This document shows, piece by piece, positions 9,701-17,081 of a stretch of 24,493 bases of DNA. The notes beneath the pieces were generated by a model that ran no database searches, was not told where the DNA came from, and was given only the letters and a program-made list of their open reading frames with translations. The stretch covers positions 398,556 to 423,048 of the forward strand of contig BJOX01000304.1 of NCBI GenBank assembly GCA_009731375.1, in the 5' to 3' direction. The stretch is from Paulinella micropora (lineage: Eukaryota > Cercozoa > Imbricatea > Euglyphida). The first letter of the stretch is position 1, and each line of letters opens with the position of its first letter. A program made the translations under genes and the position numbers.

Positions 9701-10661
9701 GGCAACGAGCGACAAAATAACAACAGCGTCTGGTAAGCCGATAATCATAGGAAACACGACAAAAGGCACTGGGTCAACGGGCGGATTAGAATTGTATGGC
9801 TCGGTGAATAATATTGCTGGGCCGCATATACAGGCTATAACAACACAAGATGCGTATCCAGCATTCCAATTATTGAATTATTCACACGACAATATTTCCT
9901 TAAATTTTGATTGTTATTGGGACGGCTCTAACTGGAAATCAGGCAGTAGCGGTTCAAACTTTCAAATATACAAGATAAGCAACAAACTCTCTTTTTATTA
10001 TAATTCAGGAACAACGGCTGGAAGCAATATAACTTGGACTGAGGCTATGAATATTAATACATCAGGAGAGGTAGTCATCCCAACAGCATCCAGCGGTAAT
10101 TTAATAATACGAAAAAGACCTGCTGCCACTTACGACCCACAAATATTTATGAAATCAGGAGGCTATACAAATTATGGAGTTGTTTGCGGTTCAACTGGTT
10201 TGGTTCACGCTTGGACTACTACAAACTCTACCACGGGCGAGCCGTCTGGTAGTTATAATTATATTCCTCTGAATGGTGCTTGGACAAACTCATCGGACAG
10301 GAGATTAAAATCAGATATTAAAACATTAGACTGCGGGGATTGTTGCGAGAAACTAATGAAAATAAACTGCTGTTCGTATTATTGGAAAACGGATGAGAAG
10401 AAAGAAAAAAAAGGCCACGGTTTTATTGCGGACGAAGTAAAAAAAATATTTCCAGAATTTGTATCTGAAAGTGGAATAAAAGCGGAAGATGGAGATGGCA
10501 ACCTTGAAGGAATAACATACACAGACTTTATTCCAATATTGGTTAGTGCTTTTCAACATTTATCAGAAAAGGTAGTTAATTTAGAAAAAGAAAATAAAAC
10601 TTTACTTAATATGCTTCAAGACCAAGCCAATTTAGCAGCAGAACCTTCTAATGCCCCCTAG
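6740..10661 (+). CDS. Giant fibre protein with C-terminal peptidase S74 chaperone
   Basis: About 1,300 residues, interrupted by two 10-N gaps (7674, 7969); the frame changes across the second, so the true length is unknown. The ATG at 6740 (MSQYKSLLGLS) is chosen because it abuts a TATATACA motif; the open frame to its left is antisense to another gene. Order: N-terminal repeats with EGTNLYYT (about 6945-7170); several VKLTGDQTIAGTKTF repeats (7380-8860); a Gly/Thr/Ile-rich shaft (TITGTTITGTTISAST, about 9250); two 136-codon modules (9324, 9732); then an S74 chaperone from SSDRRLKSDI (about 10288) through GHGFIADEVKKIFPEFV and a closing coiled coil. S74 domains trimerise beta-helical fibres and cut themselves off, typically at the Ser near the domain start. 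Likely a virion fibre for host binding (inference). Confidence 0.88.
6945..7175 (+). repeat. EGTNLYYT fibre repeats
   Basis: Three units of about 22-24 codons share the pattern L-x-EGTNLYYT-x-x-R-F-D-x-R/Q-L-x-TKST. A degenerate first copy (PVNLYFTNSRFDARL) lies at about 6880-6925. Similar repeats are known from phage tail fibres. Confidence 0.8.
7674..7683. other. Assembly gap (10 N) in fibre gene
   Basis: Ten N of unknown true length inside the fibre gene. The frame happens to stay open across it. Confidence 0.95.
7969..7978. other. Assembly gap (10 N) in fibre repeats
   Basis: Ten N between two VD-DVS repeat units, with similar sequence on both sides. The reading frame shifts across the gap, so the gap length is a placeholder. 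Confidence 0.95.
9300..10080 (+). repeat. Two tandem 136-codon fibre modules
   Basis: GKPIIIGNTTKGTG occurs at 9324 and again at 9732, exactly 408 bases later. Each copy is followed by GLELYG, GPHIQAITT, WKS, SNxLSF and an AMNI segment in the same order. They look like a recent internal duplication of a shaft or adhesin domain. Confidence 0.85.
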
Positions 10662-10995
10662 ATTACACCCGCCACCTCCTATTATTGATATGGCAGATGG
10701 CGAGATGACCCCAAAGTTGAAGAACCGAGTGCTTGATGTTCAAATTAAGCAGGAAGAAAAAAAAATTGACCACGAATACGAAGACAACTGGGACTGTTGT
10801 ATGACAAAGCGAAAAACTGACAGCCGTCTTATTAAATACTTATTTCAAATGGGTATCATTATCGCCATCATCACCCTTTGTATCGTGAGGCTGTCTGAAA
10901 AGAACTTACCGTGCGAGGTTGCTAACACTTATGTAGGCATCTTAACCTTGCTTATCGGAATTTGCCTTCCTTCTCCTTCTAGCTCAAAGAAGTGA
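10651..10995 (+). CDS. Small protein with two membrane helices
   Basis: 114 residues; the ATG overlaps the end of the fibre gene by 11 bases, suggesting coupled expression. A Pro-rich, charged N-terminal half with DCC near residue 49 is followed by two hydrophobic helices: about 60-80 (YLFQMGIIIAIITLCIV) and about 92-106 (YVGILTLLIGICLP), ending PSPSSSKK. A later start at Met14 (10690) is possible. Small two-helix proteins of this build recur in PLVs and large DNA viruses and may sit in a virion or host membrane; that link is from memory of the pattern and is tentative. A holin-like role beside the fibre gene is another option. Confidence 0.7.
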   Translation: MPPRLHPPPPIIDMADGEMTPKLKNRVLDVQIKQEEKKIDHEYEDNWDCCMTKRKTDSRLIKYLFQMGIIIAIITLCIVRLSEKNLPCEVANTYVGILTLLIGICLPSPSSSKK

Positions 10996-11136
10996 ACATT
11001 CAAACGAATAGATTTTATACCAAGAGCTATCACCAGCACAGATTAGCGGAATAGCTTCATCAAAACTAACACACCAATCGCTGAAATGCTTATACACACA
11101 TCCCTTTTGGATACAATAAACACAACTTTCATTTTT
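10984..11136 (-). pseudogene. Possible Cys-rich gene remnant without start
   Basis: A 50-codon minus-strand frame with no Met reads as plausible protein (SCVYCIQKGC, HFSDWC, ending FECSLL). It begins right after an A7 run next to an ATG in another frame, so one base change would supply a start. Cys spacing resembles zinc knuckles. It overlaps the 3' end of the membrane-protein gene. Weak evidence; chance is possible. Confidence 0.3.
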
Positions 11137-11230
11137 TTAAACACTGAACCGCGAATAGAAATCACAAGCAGTCCGAGCGGAAATATTAATTAATAAAAAG
11201 TTTATAAGCAGTAATATAGAGGGCATTACA
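10996..11230. other. Intergenic stretch with AT-rich promoter-like sequence
   Basis: No plus-strand gene. The right third is AT-rich (ATTAATTAATAAAAAG, then AATATAGAG) and ends eight bases before the next ATG, so it probably holds that gene's promoter. The left part overlaps the possible Cys-rich remnant. Confidence 0.5.
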
Positions 11231-11593
11231 ATGACAGACTATAAATACCAAAAGATTATTTTTCTGAGTAATGATTTTGTTGGCGGCAGCAAGACATTTG
11301 ACAAAAACATTCAAATGAACTTTACACCAACAAGAATGAATGTTAAGTTTATCCACTATTATAATGACTTGACTGAAACGAAAACAAAAATCCTTTATAT
11401 GGACCGCATCGGCATTATCGGAACATTCGCCGACAGCACCACGGCAAACATTTCAAATCTCGGTTATAATCTTGGAAATATCGGCTGGACCGACGGGCAA
11501 TATTCGTTTAAAGTGCTTAAAACAGACAGCGGTAATATTGAGACTGACCCACTAGCTGGAAGAATTGTTATTTGTTTGGAATTTCTCGGTTGA
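11231..11593 (+). CDS. Unknown small protein upstream of packaging ATPase
   Basis: 120 residues, mostly predicted beta from alternating hydrophobics (KIIFLSNDFVGG, KVLKTDSG, GRIVICLEFLG). No membrane segment or signal. It opens the virion block and ends 16 bases before the ATPase start, so it is probably co-transcribed with it. A small virion component is the most natural guess; no family is recognised. Confidence 0.75.
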   Translation: MTDYKYQKIIFLSNDFVGGSKTFDKNIQMNFTPTRMNVKFIHYYNDLTETKTKILYMDRIGIIGTFADSTTANISNLGYNLGNIGWTDGQYSFKVLKTDSGNIETDPLAGRIVICLEFLG

Positions 11594-11609
11594 TAAAAAT
11601 ATAGTAGCG

Positions 11610-12434
11610 ATGGAGAAAATCAATAATGTAAAGGTGAAACCAGTTAAGCAAAACGGAGATGGAGACAAGTTGGCAAAAGGATATAAACTATTTGATGAAC
11701 CGTTCGCTAACATTTTTCTTCTCGCTCGCAAGAAGAGTGGCAAGACGACCGCACTGTTTGAAATCCTGAAAAGGACGGCCGAAAGAAAAACGAGGATTGT
11801 TATTATCGCCAGCACAATCCACAAGGACCACATTTACAAAGAAATGGTTAAGCACTTTAAGAAGAAAGGAAACCCAATGGCGATATACACATATTTGAAA
11901 ACGGACGGAATGACTGTGATTGATTACGAGTTGGACAAACTGAACAAGCCAGATGAGGAACAAGAAGAAGGCGAAATCATTCAGGACGAGAAAGAAGAAC
12001 CGAAGCCAAAGTTTTTATATTTTGGAAAAGAGGACGAAAAGAAAAAGGAAGTAGGCGAAAAACAACCGAGACCGAGCAAATACATTACACCAGAAGTTGT
12101 TTTCGTGTTAGATGATTTGGGTAGTGGGTTGAGGGATAAGTCTGTGAGCGACCTGTTGAAAAAAAATAGACACTACAAGTCAAAGGTGATTATGAGCTCG
12201 CAGTATCTTAACGACCTAAAACCTGAGGCGATTAAACAGCTAGACTACCTTCTTATCTTTCCTGGTCAGAGTGTGGATAAAATAGAACTTGTGTATAAAC
12301 ATCTTGACCTTGGATATGATTTAGAATACTTCATTGAAAAATATCACGAGGCGACGAAAGAACGATTTAACTTTTTGTATGTGGATGCTGTATCAGATGA
12401 ACTACGGCAAAATTTTAATAAAAGGTTTTTGTAA
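11610..12434 (+). CDS. FtsK/HerA-type genome packaging ATPase (A32-like)
   Basis: 274 residues; pumps viral DNA into the capsid using ATP. Walker A is LLARKKSGKTTAL (residues 38-49, GKT at 44-46). Walker B is VVFVLDDLGSGL (163-174) with DD as metal and catalytic acids. IMSSQY (194-199) fits the sensor strand and LLIFPGQ follows. A charged insert (about 112-155, Glu/Lys-rich) separates the first and second halves. The start is MEKINN at 11610 rather than the in-frame Met at 11565, because the latter overlaps the upstream gene and adds an unrelated tail. A core PLV/virophage gene; identity is secure. Confidence 0.92.
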   Translation: MEKINNVKVKPVKQNGDGDKLAKGYKLFDEPFANIFLLARKKSGKTTALFEILKRTAERKTRIVIIASTIHKDHIYKEMVKHFKKKGNPMAIYTYLKTDGMTVIDYELDKLNKPDEEQEEGEIIQDEKEEPKPKFLYFGKEDEKKKEVGEKQPRPSKYITPEVVFVLDDLGSGLRDKSVSDLLKKNRHYKSKVIMSSQYLNDLKPEAIKQLDYLLIFPGQSVDKIELVYKHLDLGYDLEYFIEKYHEATKERFNFLYVDAVSDELRQNFNKRFL

Positions 12435-12457
12435 TTTTATAAATATTTATTTTTTCC

Positions 12458-12467
12458 GTATATTATA
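12458..12467 (+). promoter_or_regulatory. TATATTATA motif abutting start
   Basis: GTATATTATA sits directly against the ATG at 12468, after an AT-rich stretch with T6. It matches the start-proximal motif seen before other genes here. Confidence 0.45.
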
Positions 12468-12776
12468 ATGGTCGTGAAAACAACAAGGGTTGAAGTCGTT
12501 CCAACAGTTGGAAAAATAACAAGAAATTCAAGCACGATGGCGGGCGGAAAAAAGAAAACTGGTCGTAAGAAGGGACAAGCTGGCGGTAAAATTAACTGGG
12601 CGAAAGTAGAAAGAACAGCTGGAAATATTGAAAGATGGCTGAGAAAGAACAAAGCGATATCAAGAGGAGCTACTTTTTTAAGCGATGTTGGTGTTCCTTA
12701 TGCGGACCGTGTAGCGAAGGCGGCGGCCAAACAAGGATACGGCAAGCAACGAGGCCGTGGGGCACTTAAATTTTAA
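12468..12776 (+). CDS. Small basic core-like protein with GG processing sites
   Basis: 102 residues, very basic (KKKTGRKKGQ, GYGKQRGRG). STMAGGKKK puts Met-x-Gly-Gly before Lys28, which fits the adenovirus protease rule (M/I/L)xGG|x; a second GG lies at 39-40. An amphipathic part (NIERWLRKNKAISRGATFLSDVG) follows. By composition and place between ATPase and protease genes it resembles the DNA-condensing or membrane-active precursor proteins of adenoviruses and related elements. That role is inferred, not shown. Confidence 0.72.
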   Translation: MVVKTTRVEVVPTVGKITRNSSTMAGGKKKTGRKKGQAGGKINWAKVERTAGNIERWLRKNKAISRGATFLSDVGVPYADRVAKAAAKQGYGKQRGRGALKF

Positions 12777-12817
12777 ACCCCGCAGATAATATTAAACTAA
12801 ACTTTCTATCATTTTTT

Positions 12818-12826
12818 TTATATACA
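12818..12826 (+). promoter_or_regulatory. TTATATACA motif abutting start
   Basis: TTATATACA ends at the ATG at 12827, preceded by a T8 tract. It is nearly identical to the motif before the fibre gene. Confidence 0.5.
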
Positions 12827-13636
12827 ATGAGGAAGAAACCTAAGCAAAGACCTCCGAGGATATACAGAACGAAAGACGGACGACCTTATATCAAAGTAAA
12901 AGGCAAACGAGCATATCTAAACTTTGGAAAGAAAACAAATGACTTATCAACACTTCAAATCATTAAGCTGTTTATGAAATACTTGAATAAAACAAAATCA
13001 AAGAAACCGTGGCCTAACCATAAAGACAAACGCACACTGAAAAAAGTTCAAAGCCTGTCGGATATTGAACAGAACACGAGAACCGCAATTCAAGACCACT
13101 TAGACAAGCTTAAAAAAGAAAAGTATGAACTCATTGAAGCCATAGAGAAAAAAGAAAAGTCGGCACGGGATGACCTACAAGAGGAGAAGAAACGGCAGGA
13201 AAGAAAAGACCTCGCCGATGCTAAGGAAAGACAGGAAGAAATAGATAGGGAAATGAAAAAGGAACAACGACTTATCCAGGAACTAAATGCTGAACGACGA
13301 CATAGACAGGGATTATTAATGGCACCAGTCGCCCCGCCTATGATACGACCACCGCCACCACCAGGACGACCGCCAAAAAGACGGAGAGGTGTAATTGTAA
13401 AGGATGTTGAAGAAGAGGAGAAACATAAGCAAACTAAAAAGGAAAAATTAATTGATAATATGTTCGCTGAGACACTAAAACAGAAACGGAATAAAGCAGG
13501 AAAACCTAATAATGAAATAATTGTTAAAAAACTACGATTTATGGGCCACAATATTCCAGATATGAAACCAGCGAAGGGGGGAAGAATAAATTATTCAGGA
13601 ATGTTGAAAAATGGCTATATACCAGTCCTGTTATAA
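12827..13636 (+). CDS. Basic coiled-coil/proline-rich protein, probable virion component
   Basis: 269 residues. The basic N-terminus has RIYRTKDGRPYIKVKGKRAYLNF, reminiscent of a small DNA-binding beta fold. A long Glu/Lys/Arg coiled coil follows (about 80-165), then a Pro-rich linker (PPPPPGRPPKRRR, about 180-195), a second charged helix, and a C-terminal part with KGGRINYSGML (GG at about 251-252) ending YIPVLL. It lies inside the virion block, nine bases before the next start. No family is recognised; core or scaffold roles would fit. Confidence 0.75.
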   Translation: MRKKPKQRPPRIYRTKDGRPYIKVKGKRAYLNFGKKTNDLSTLQIIKLFMKYLNKTKSKKPWPNHKDKRTLKKVQSLSDIEQNTRTAIQDHLDKLKKEKYELIEAIEKKEKSARDDLQEEKKRQERKDLADAKERQEEIDREMKKEQRLIQELNAERRHRQGLLMAPVAPPMIRPPPPPGRPPKRRRGVIVKDVEEEEKHKQTKKEKLIDNMFAETLKQKRNKAGKPNNEIIVKKLRFMGHNIPDMKPAKGGRINYSGMLKNGYIPVLL

Positions 13637-13644
13637 ACGAGGGA

Positions 13645-13863
13645 ATGGCTTCGCCCGACCAGGCTTGGACTTCATTTGATTTATGGGTAGAAGGTGCCGT
13701 TCAAAAAAGAAAAGATGAAGTAGATAGAGAAGCAAAAGGAGAAGAAAAAGGAGAAGAAAAAAAAGTAGAAGAAAAAGAAGAAGAACAAGGAGTTGTAGAA
13801 GAGCCAAGTGGTAATGATGAAGATTTAATGAGCGAAAGTGATGCTCAGTCTGTAAAGGATTAA
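13645..13863 (+). CDS. Small acidic protein preceding the protease
   Basis: 72 residues: a folded-looking start (MASPDQAWTSFDLWVEGAV), then a Glu/Lys-rich stretch, ending EDLMSESDAQSVKD. Its TAA overlaps the protease ATG by one base (TAATG), which suggests translation coupling or one transcript. No family is recognised. It could be a protease cofactor or scaffold, but the sequence shows only charge and order. Confidence 0.65.
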   Translation: MASPDQAWTSFDLWVEGAVQKRKDEVDREAKGEEKGEEKKVEEKEEEQGVVEEPSGNDEDLMSESDAQSVKD

Positions 13864-14342
13864 TGACGAATGAAATAGACGACATAATGAAAAAGCACGA
13901 CTGGTATTTAGGCACGATAGCCAGCGACCAAATCAACCAGTTAAAGCCAGAAAAAAGAAAGAAGTATGGTTTTATTATGAACACGGACCCGAGCAACAAA
14001 AAAGGGCAACATTGGATGGCTGTTTGGGTTAGTCTGAATGGCGATAGGAGTGTTGAAATCTACGACCCGCTAGCAGAATATGAGCCGACTGAACTTTTCC
14101 AACACCAGATGAAACAGCTGATAGATAAAAGCCGTCCTGATAGTTATTTATTAATGAAGGTTAATCAAGTTAAACAACAAAGCGACACCTCAGATACTTG
14201 CGGTTGGCACAGTATGCGGTTTCTTTTAGAGCGGTCAAAAGGAACCCGTTTTAAATTTGCCAGCGGATGGACTGATTTGAAGGAGAATGAGGCGGAGGAG
14301 TTGAAATCACAGAATGGGTATGGCTTTGATACATACATATGA
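13863..14342 (+). CDS. Adenovirus/Ulp1-type cysteine protease (maturation protease)
   Basis: 159 residues. The catalytic set is readable: His50 in GQHWMAVWV, Asp68 in VEIYDPL, a Gln at 105-106 for the oxyanion hole, and Cys113 in SDTCGWHSMRFLL. This H-D-Q-C order and spacing is that of adenovirus-type and Ulp1-like proteases, which in Polintons, PLVs and virophages cut capsid and core precursors after Gly-Gly. Length is short for a cellular Ulp1 but normal for viral forms. Candidate substrates are the neighbouring proteins with GG near their N-termini. Confidence 0.88.
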   Translation: MTNEIDDIMKKHDWYLGTIASDQINQLKPEKRKKYGFIMNTDPSNKKGQHWMAVWVSLNGDRSVEIYDPLAEYEPTELFQHQMKQLIDKSRPDSYLLMKVNQVKQQSDTSDTCGWHSMRFLLERSKGTRFKFASGWTDLKENEAEELKSQNGYGFDTYI

Positions 14343-14368
14343 GGTAATTAAAACAAAAATATATTTTC

Positions 14369-14380
14369 TAATATATATAC
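14369..14380 (+). promoter_or_regulatory. TAATATATATAC motif upstream of penton gene
   Basis: An AT-rich block with TAATATATATAC lies about 53 bases before the penton ATG, separated from it by the palindrome at 14388-14431. Confidence 0.4.
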
Positions 14381-14387
14381 AGTATAA

Positions 14388-14431
14388 TTTTTTGAGGTCG
14401 TAGGAGGTTTTTTGAAAAAAAAAGCTCTTAC
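14388..14431. repeat. Palindrome family copy 1, before penton start
   Basis: TTTTTTGAGGTCGTAGGAG, a T-run, an A-run, then CTCTTAC. The arms 14400-14406 and 14425-14431 pair with one G:T, and the T6/A9 runs extend the stem. It ends two bases before the ATG at 14434. It is closely similar to the copy at 17044-17080, and the two lie before different virion genes. Confidence 0.75.
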
Positions 14432-14433
14432 AA

Positions 14434-15251
14434 ATGGAATATAAAGGTGGCAGGAGTTCTAACATCTATTACATAAACAGTAAAAACAAGATAAATGGCA
14501 CACAGATAGCGACTTTACACACTCCTTGGATTTAAGAGGATTGGACAATCCAACACACTGTAAAATTTTACATATCTATGTGCCTAAATCCTATTATTCG
14601 GTCGCCAGTCCTTACAACACTTTTATTCTGAGTGAGGATGGCAATGAGGCGGTCATTACGATACCCGAGGGCAACTACACAATGAACAACTTAAAAAATA
14701 AGCTAGCCGAGGTGCTAACCGCAGAAAGCCCCAACGACTACACATATACAATAACAAGCAACAACACCAATACCGACCCAGAAGACGGCAAGCTATTATT
14801 TACTGTGGCGGACAATCCAATTAACATTCAACCGCGGTTTGTATTTGATGACGAAACAAGGGTCCACGAAATTATGGGGTTTGAGCGGTCTTCTACTTAT
14901 CTCTTTGCTAATAATACACTGAGGTCATCAAATGTCATAATATTGACGGGCGAAAAAACATTGTATCTTCAATCGGACCTCGTTGGCGAAGGCGACAATC
15001 ACGTGCTCCAAGAAATATACACAGCGAATGAAATCCCGTTCGACTCTGTTATCTACGATGGAAGCGGGTCGGAGTATGGCAAAAGACTGTCCGCCAATTC
15101 AAACAATGTATTTAGGTTTTACTTAACTGACGAAAACGACCAACCAATAAACCTAAACGGGTTGGGTATCGTAATGACATTGTTGATTTACCGCGAGACG
15201 AATTATTTTGATTTATTTAATTCATTTTTTAATTTGTTAAAAAGCCGATAA
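14434..15251 (+). CDS. Penton-like minor capsid protein, frameshifted near its start
   Basis: The ATG at 14434 (MEYKGGRSSNIYYINSKN) follows the palindrome and opens a frame that stops at 14522-14535 (TPWI then TAA). The remaining protein continues in another frame to 15251. The family-like wording of its start (SDFTHSLDL in the second frame, reached from about 14505) shows the break lies at about 14495-14510 and equals one missing base. Beyond it, VPKSYYSVASPYNTFIL, IPEGNYTMNNLKNKLAEVL and GIVMTLLIYRET fit the single jelly-roll penton proteins of PLVs and virophages, and the gene sits directly before the major capsid gene, the usual order. The broken start is either assembly error or an inactivating change. 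Confidence 0.78.
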
Positions 15252-15288
15252 ATAATTTATTTTTAGAATTATTTATTTTTTCTCAGGT

Positions 15289-15300
15289 TAAGATATATAG
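15289..15300 (+). promoter_or_regulatory. AAGATATATAG motif upstream of capsid gene
   Basis: TTAAGATATATAG after an AT-rich block with TTATTTTTTCTC, about 35 bases before the chosen ATG. It resembles the other start-proximal motifs but is further away. Confidence 0.4.
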
Positions 15301-15334
15301 AGACCTTTTGAAAATCGTTTTTGAATTCGTAAGT

Positions 15335-16933
15335 ATGCAGTCTGTCCAATATGGGGGAGAACTTACACACAGCCAGAGCGAGCTCATTCGCGGTAAGTAT
15401 TCGCTTAACAAACTTACTGCCCGCGAAAGTCTTGCCACAATTCCAATTAGCACTGTGGGGGGAATTGAATCAACTTTTGAAATTCCTACTCGTCCTTTGA
15501 ACCTTGCGAGGTCTGTTTTGCGATTTACTTACACACCAGAATCTAATGCGGGTGGAACTTATAACCGTATTCCTTTGGACTGTCTGTCAATGATTAAGAC
15601 GATTGAACTGCGAAGCCGAAGCGGTCAGTATCTGTGTAATCTTCAACACGTGGGAAATTACACTAAGATGGTTTGGAAGCCTGAGATTTCTTATTATAGA
15701 TTTATTGCTTTGGATAACCACGGGGATGATGTTGGGTATGGTGCTTTGCTTCAAAAGTGTAATGCCCCAACTAGTGTTGCCGTTCCTTCTACTGGTTATG
15801 ATGATTTGTATGCTTTGAGTAATACCACTGGTGCGGTTGCTGATGTTGTGGCACACAATGCTATCGCAACAGCTGGTGGAAATACTTATGCCGATGCTGC
15901 GGTTAATGCCGCGATTACTGACCTTGAAGGTAAAATTAACACGGTCAAGAATAACCTCCGCGCTTTGACAACTACATTGAAGGGAGAGGTTAAGAATACA
16001 TTTGAACAGCCTTCTATCTCAGCCCGCCGCCACGATGATGCTCTTATCGCAAATGGAACTGGTGCTCCTAGTTTCGTTAATGTTCCTTATGAGGCTAAGT
16101 ATTTTGAGGGAGGAACCTTAGATACCAACGACCCCGTTATCAATGTGTCTATTCCGCTAGGTATGCTTTTTGGAACCATTTTTGAAATTGATAAGACTAT
16201 TGGTTTCAACGAAATCCTTGATTTGCGAATTGTTTGGGAGGGCACGAACAAAACCGTGTTTAAGGGAACTGATGCTAAGAGTGTTTCGGCTGGTGCGGCC
16301 GCGACTGGCGAGGATGCTGAAATTACTGGTCTTAACTTGTTTCTCGCAGTTGAAACAGACCCCAGTGTCATCCAAAGTGTCCAAAGTAGGATTGCTGGTG
16401 AAGGTTTTTCATTTAAGATTGAATACCCGCTATCTTGGAAGACTGCTCTTCCCACAGGCACTCAATCCTTTGTCATAAAAATGAACCGCTCTCAGGGTGA
16501 GAGAATTCGCAGAATTTACACAAGCGGGTTTAATCAAGCCGAAAGCAAGAATACCGCATTTGACTGCGATAACCGCGACGAAGCAAAGATTACTTCTTAT
16601 TACACTACTTTGGATAGTAATAGAATTCAGCAGTTTGATATCAATTGCTCTCGCGATGAGGACTATATGCTTTTGAAGGAAAAACTTAAAGGTTCCGCTA
16701 TTTTGAACTCTAATGTGTATAAGTATAACTGGTTCCACGTAGATTTCTGGGACCACAATCGCTCACTTTATGACAAGAGAGAGGAAGAGGATTATGAAGT
16801 GTCTGGTCTGTCCTTGGACACTGAACGACGATATGAATGGAGTGCTGAGGGTGCGGATGATTTGACTTATTACACTTATGCCATTCTTCAACGAAGTGTT
16901 GTGGTTAGGGGTATTGAAATACTGATGAGTTAG
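15335..16933 (+). CDS. Major capsid protein candidate (double jelly-roll)
   Basis: 532 residues. The start MQSVQYGGELTHSQ at 15335 is chosen over an upstream TTG because it gives a clean N-terminus. Capsid features: IPISTVGGIESTFEIPTRPLNLARSVLRFTY near the start, DHNRSLYDKREEEDYEVSGLSLDTERRYEW and DLTYYTYAILQRSVVVRGIEILMS at the end, and a length normal for PLV double-jelly-roll major capsid proteins. It follows the penton-like gene and is the largest clean virion gene. GG at residues 7-8 may be a processing site. A hairpin begins right after the TAG. The family call rests on length, order and wording seen by eye, not on an alignment. Confidence 0.83.
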   Translation: MQSVQYGGELTHSQSELIRGKYSLNKLTARESLATIPISTVGGIESTFEIPTRPLNLARSVLRFTYTPESNAGGTYNRIPLDCLSMIKTIELRSRSGQYLCNLQHVGNYTKMVWKPEISYYRFIALDNHGDDVGYGALLQKCNAPTSVAVPSTGYDDLYALSNTTGAVADVVAHNAIATAGGNTYADAAVNAAITDLEGKINTVKNNLRALTTTLKGEVKNTFEQPSISARRHDDALIANGTGAPSFVNVPYEAKYFEGGTLDTNDPVINVSIPLGMLFGTIFEIDKTIGFNEILDLRIVWEGTNKTVFKGTDAKSVSAGAAATGEDAEITGLNLFLAVETDPSVIQSVQSRIAGEGFSFKIEYPLSWKTALPTGTQSFVIKMNRSQGERIRRIYTSGFNQAESKNTAFDCDNRDEAKITSYYTTLDSNRIQQFDINCSRDEDYMLLKEKLKGSAILNSNVYKYNWFHVDFWDHNRSLYDKREEEDYEVSGLSLDTERRYEWSAEGADDLTYYTYAILQRSVVVRGIEILMS

Positions 16934-16962
16934 CAGGGGCAAGCCCCCGCACCCCCGCCAGC
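16934..16962 (+). terminator. GC-rich hairpin after capsid stop codon
   Basis: GGGGC (16936-16940), AA, GCCCC (16943-16947), followed by CGCACCCCCGCC. It starts one base after the TAG of the capsid gene and matches the hairpin at the 3' end of the minus-strand gene at 19361. A 3'-end or termination role is inferred from position. Confidence 0.55.
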
Positions 16963-17043
16963 GAGGTAAAAGATAATTATTAATTTTTGATAGTTAATTT
17001 ATTTTTTTATTGTAATATACGAAGCTTACACAAAATATTTTTT

Positions 17044-17080
17044 GAGGTTGTAGGAGGTTTTTTGTAAAAAAAGCTCCTAC
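17044..17080. repeat. Palindrome family copy 2, before start at 17082
   Basis: GTAGGAG (17050-17056) and CTCCTAC (17074-17080) are exact complements. T6 and A7 runs inside them pair too, leaving a two-base turn. GAGGTTG precedes it. The ATG follows after one base. Together with copy 1 this is a conserved leader element. Confidence 0.8.
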
Positions 17081-17081
17081 T

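Noticed and set aside
10353-10559. Minus-strand 68-codon Phe-rich frame under the S74 domain
   Set aside because: Antisense shadow of the A-rich S74 coding sequence.
15329-15343. GTAAGT followed by CAG near the capsid start, like a tiny intron
   Set aside because: The distance is far too short for an intron and no gene of the element shows introns; chance match.
16087-16756. Minus-strand frames of 75-124 codons under the capsid gene
   Set aside because: They are shadows of a long, well-supported capsid frame with no family wording.
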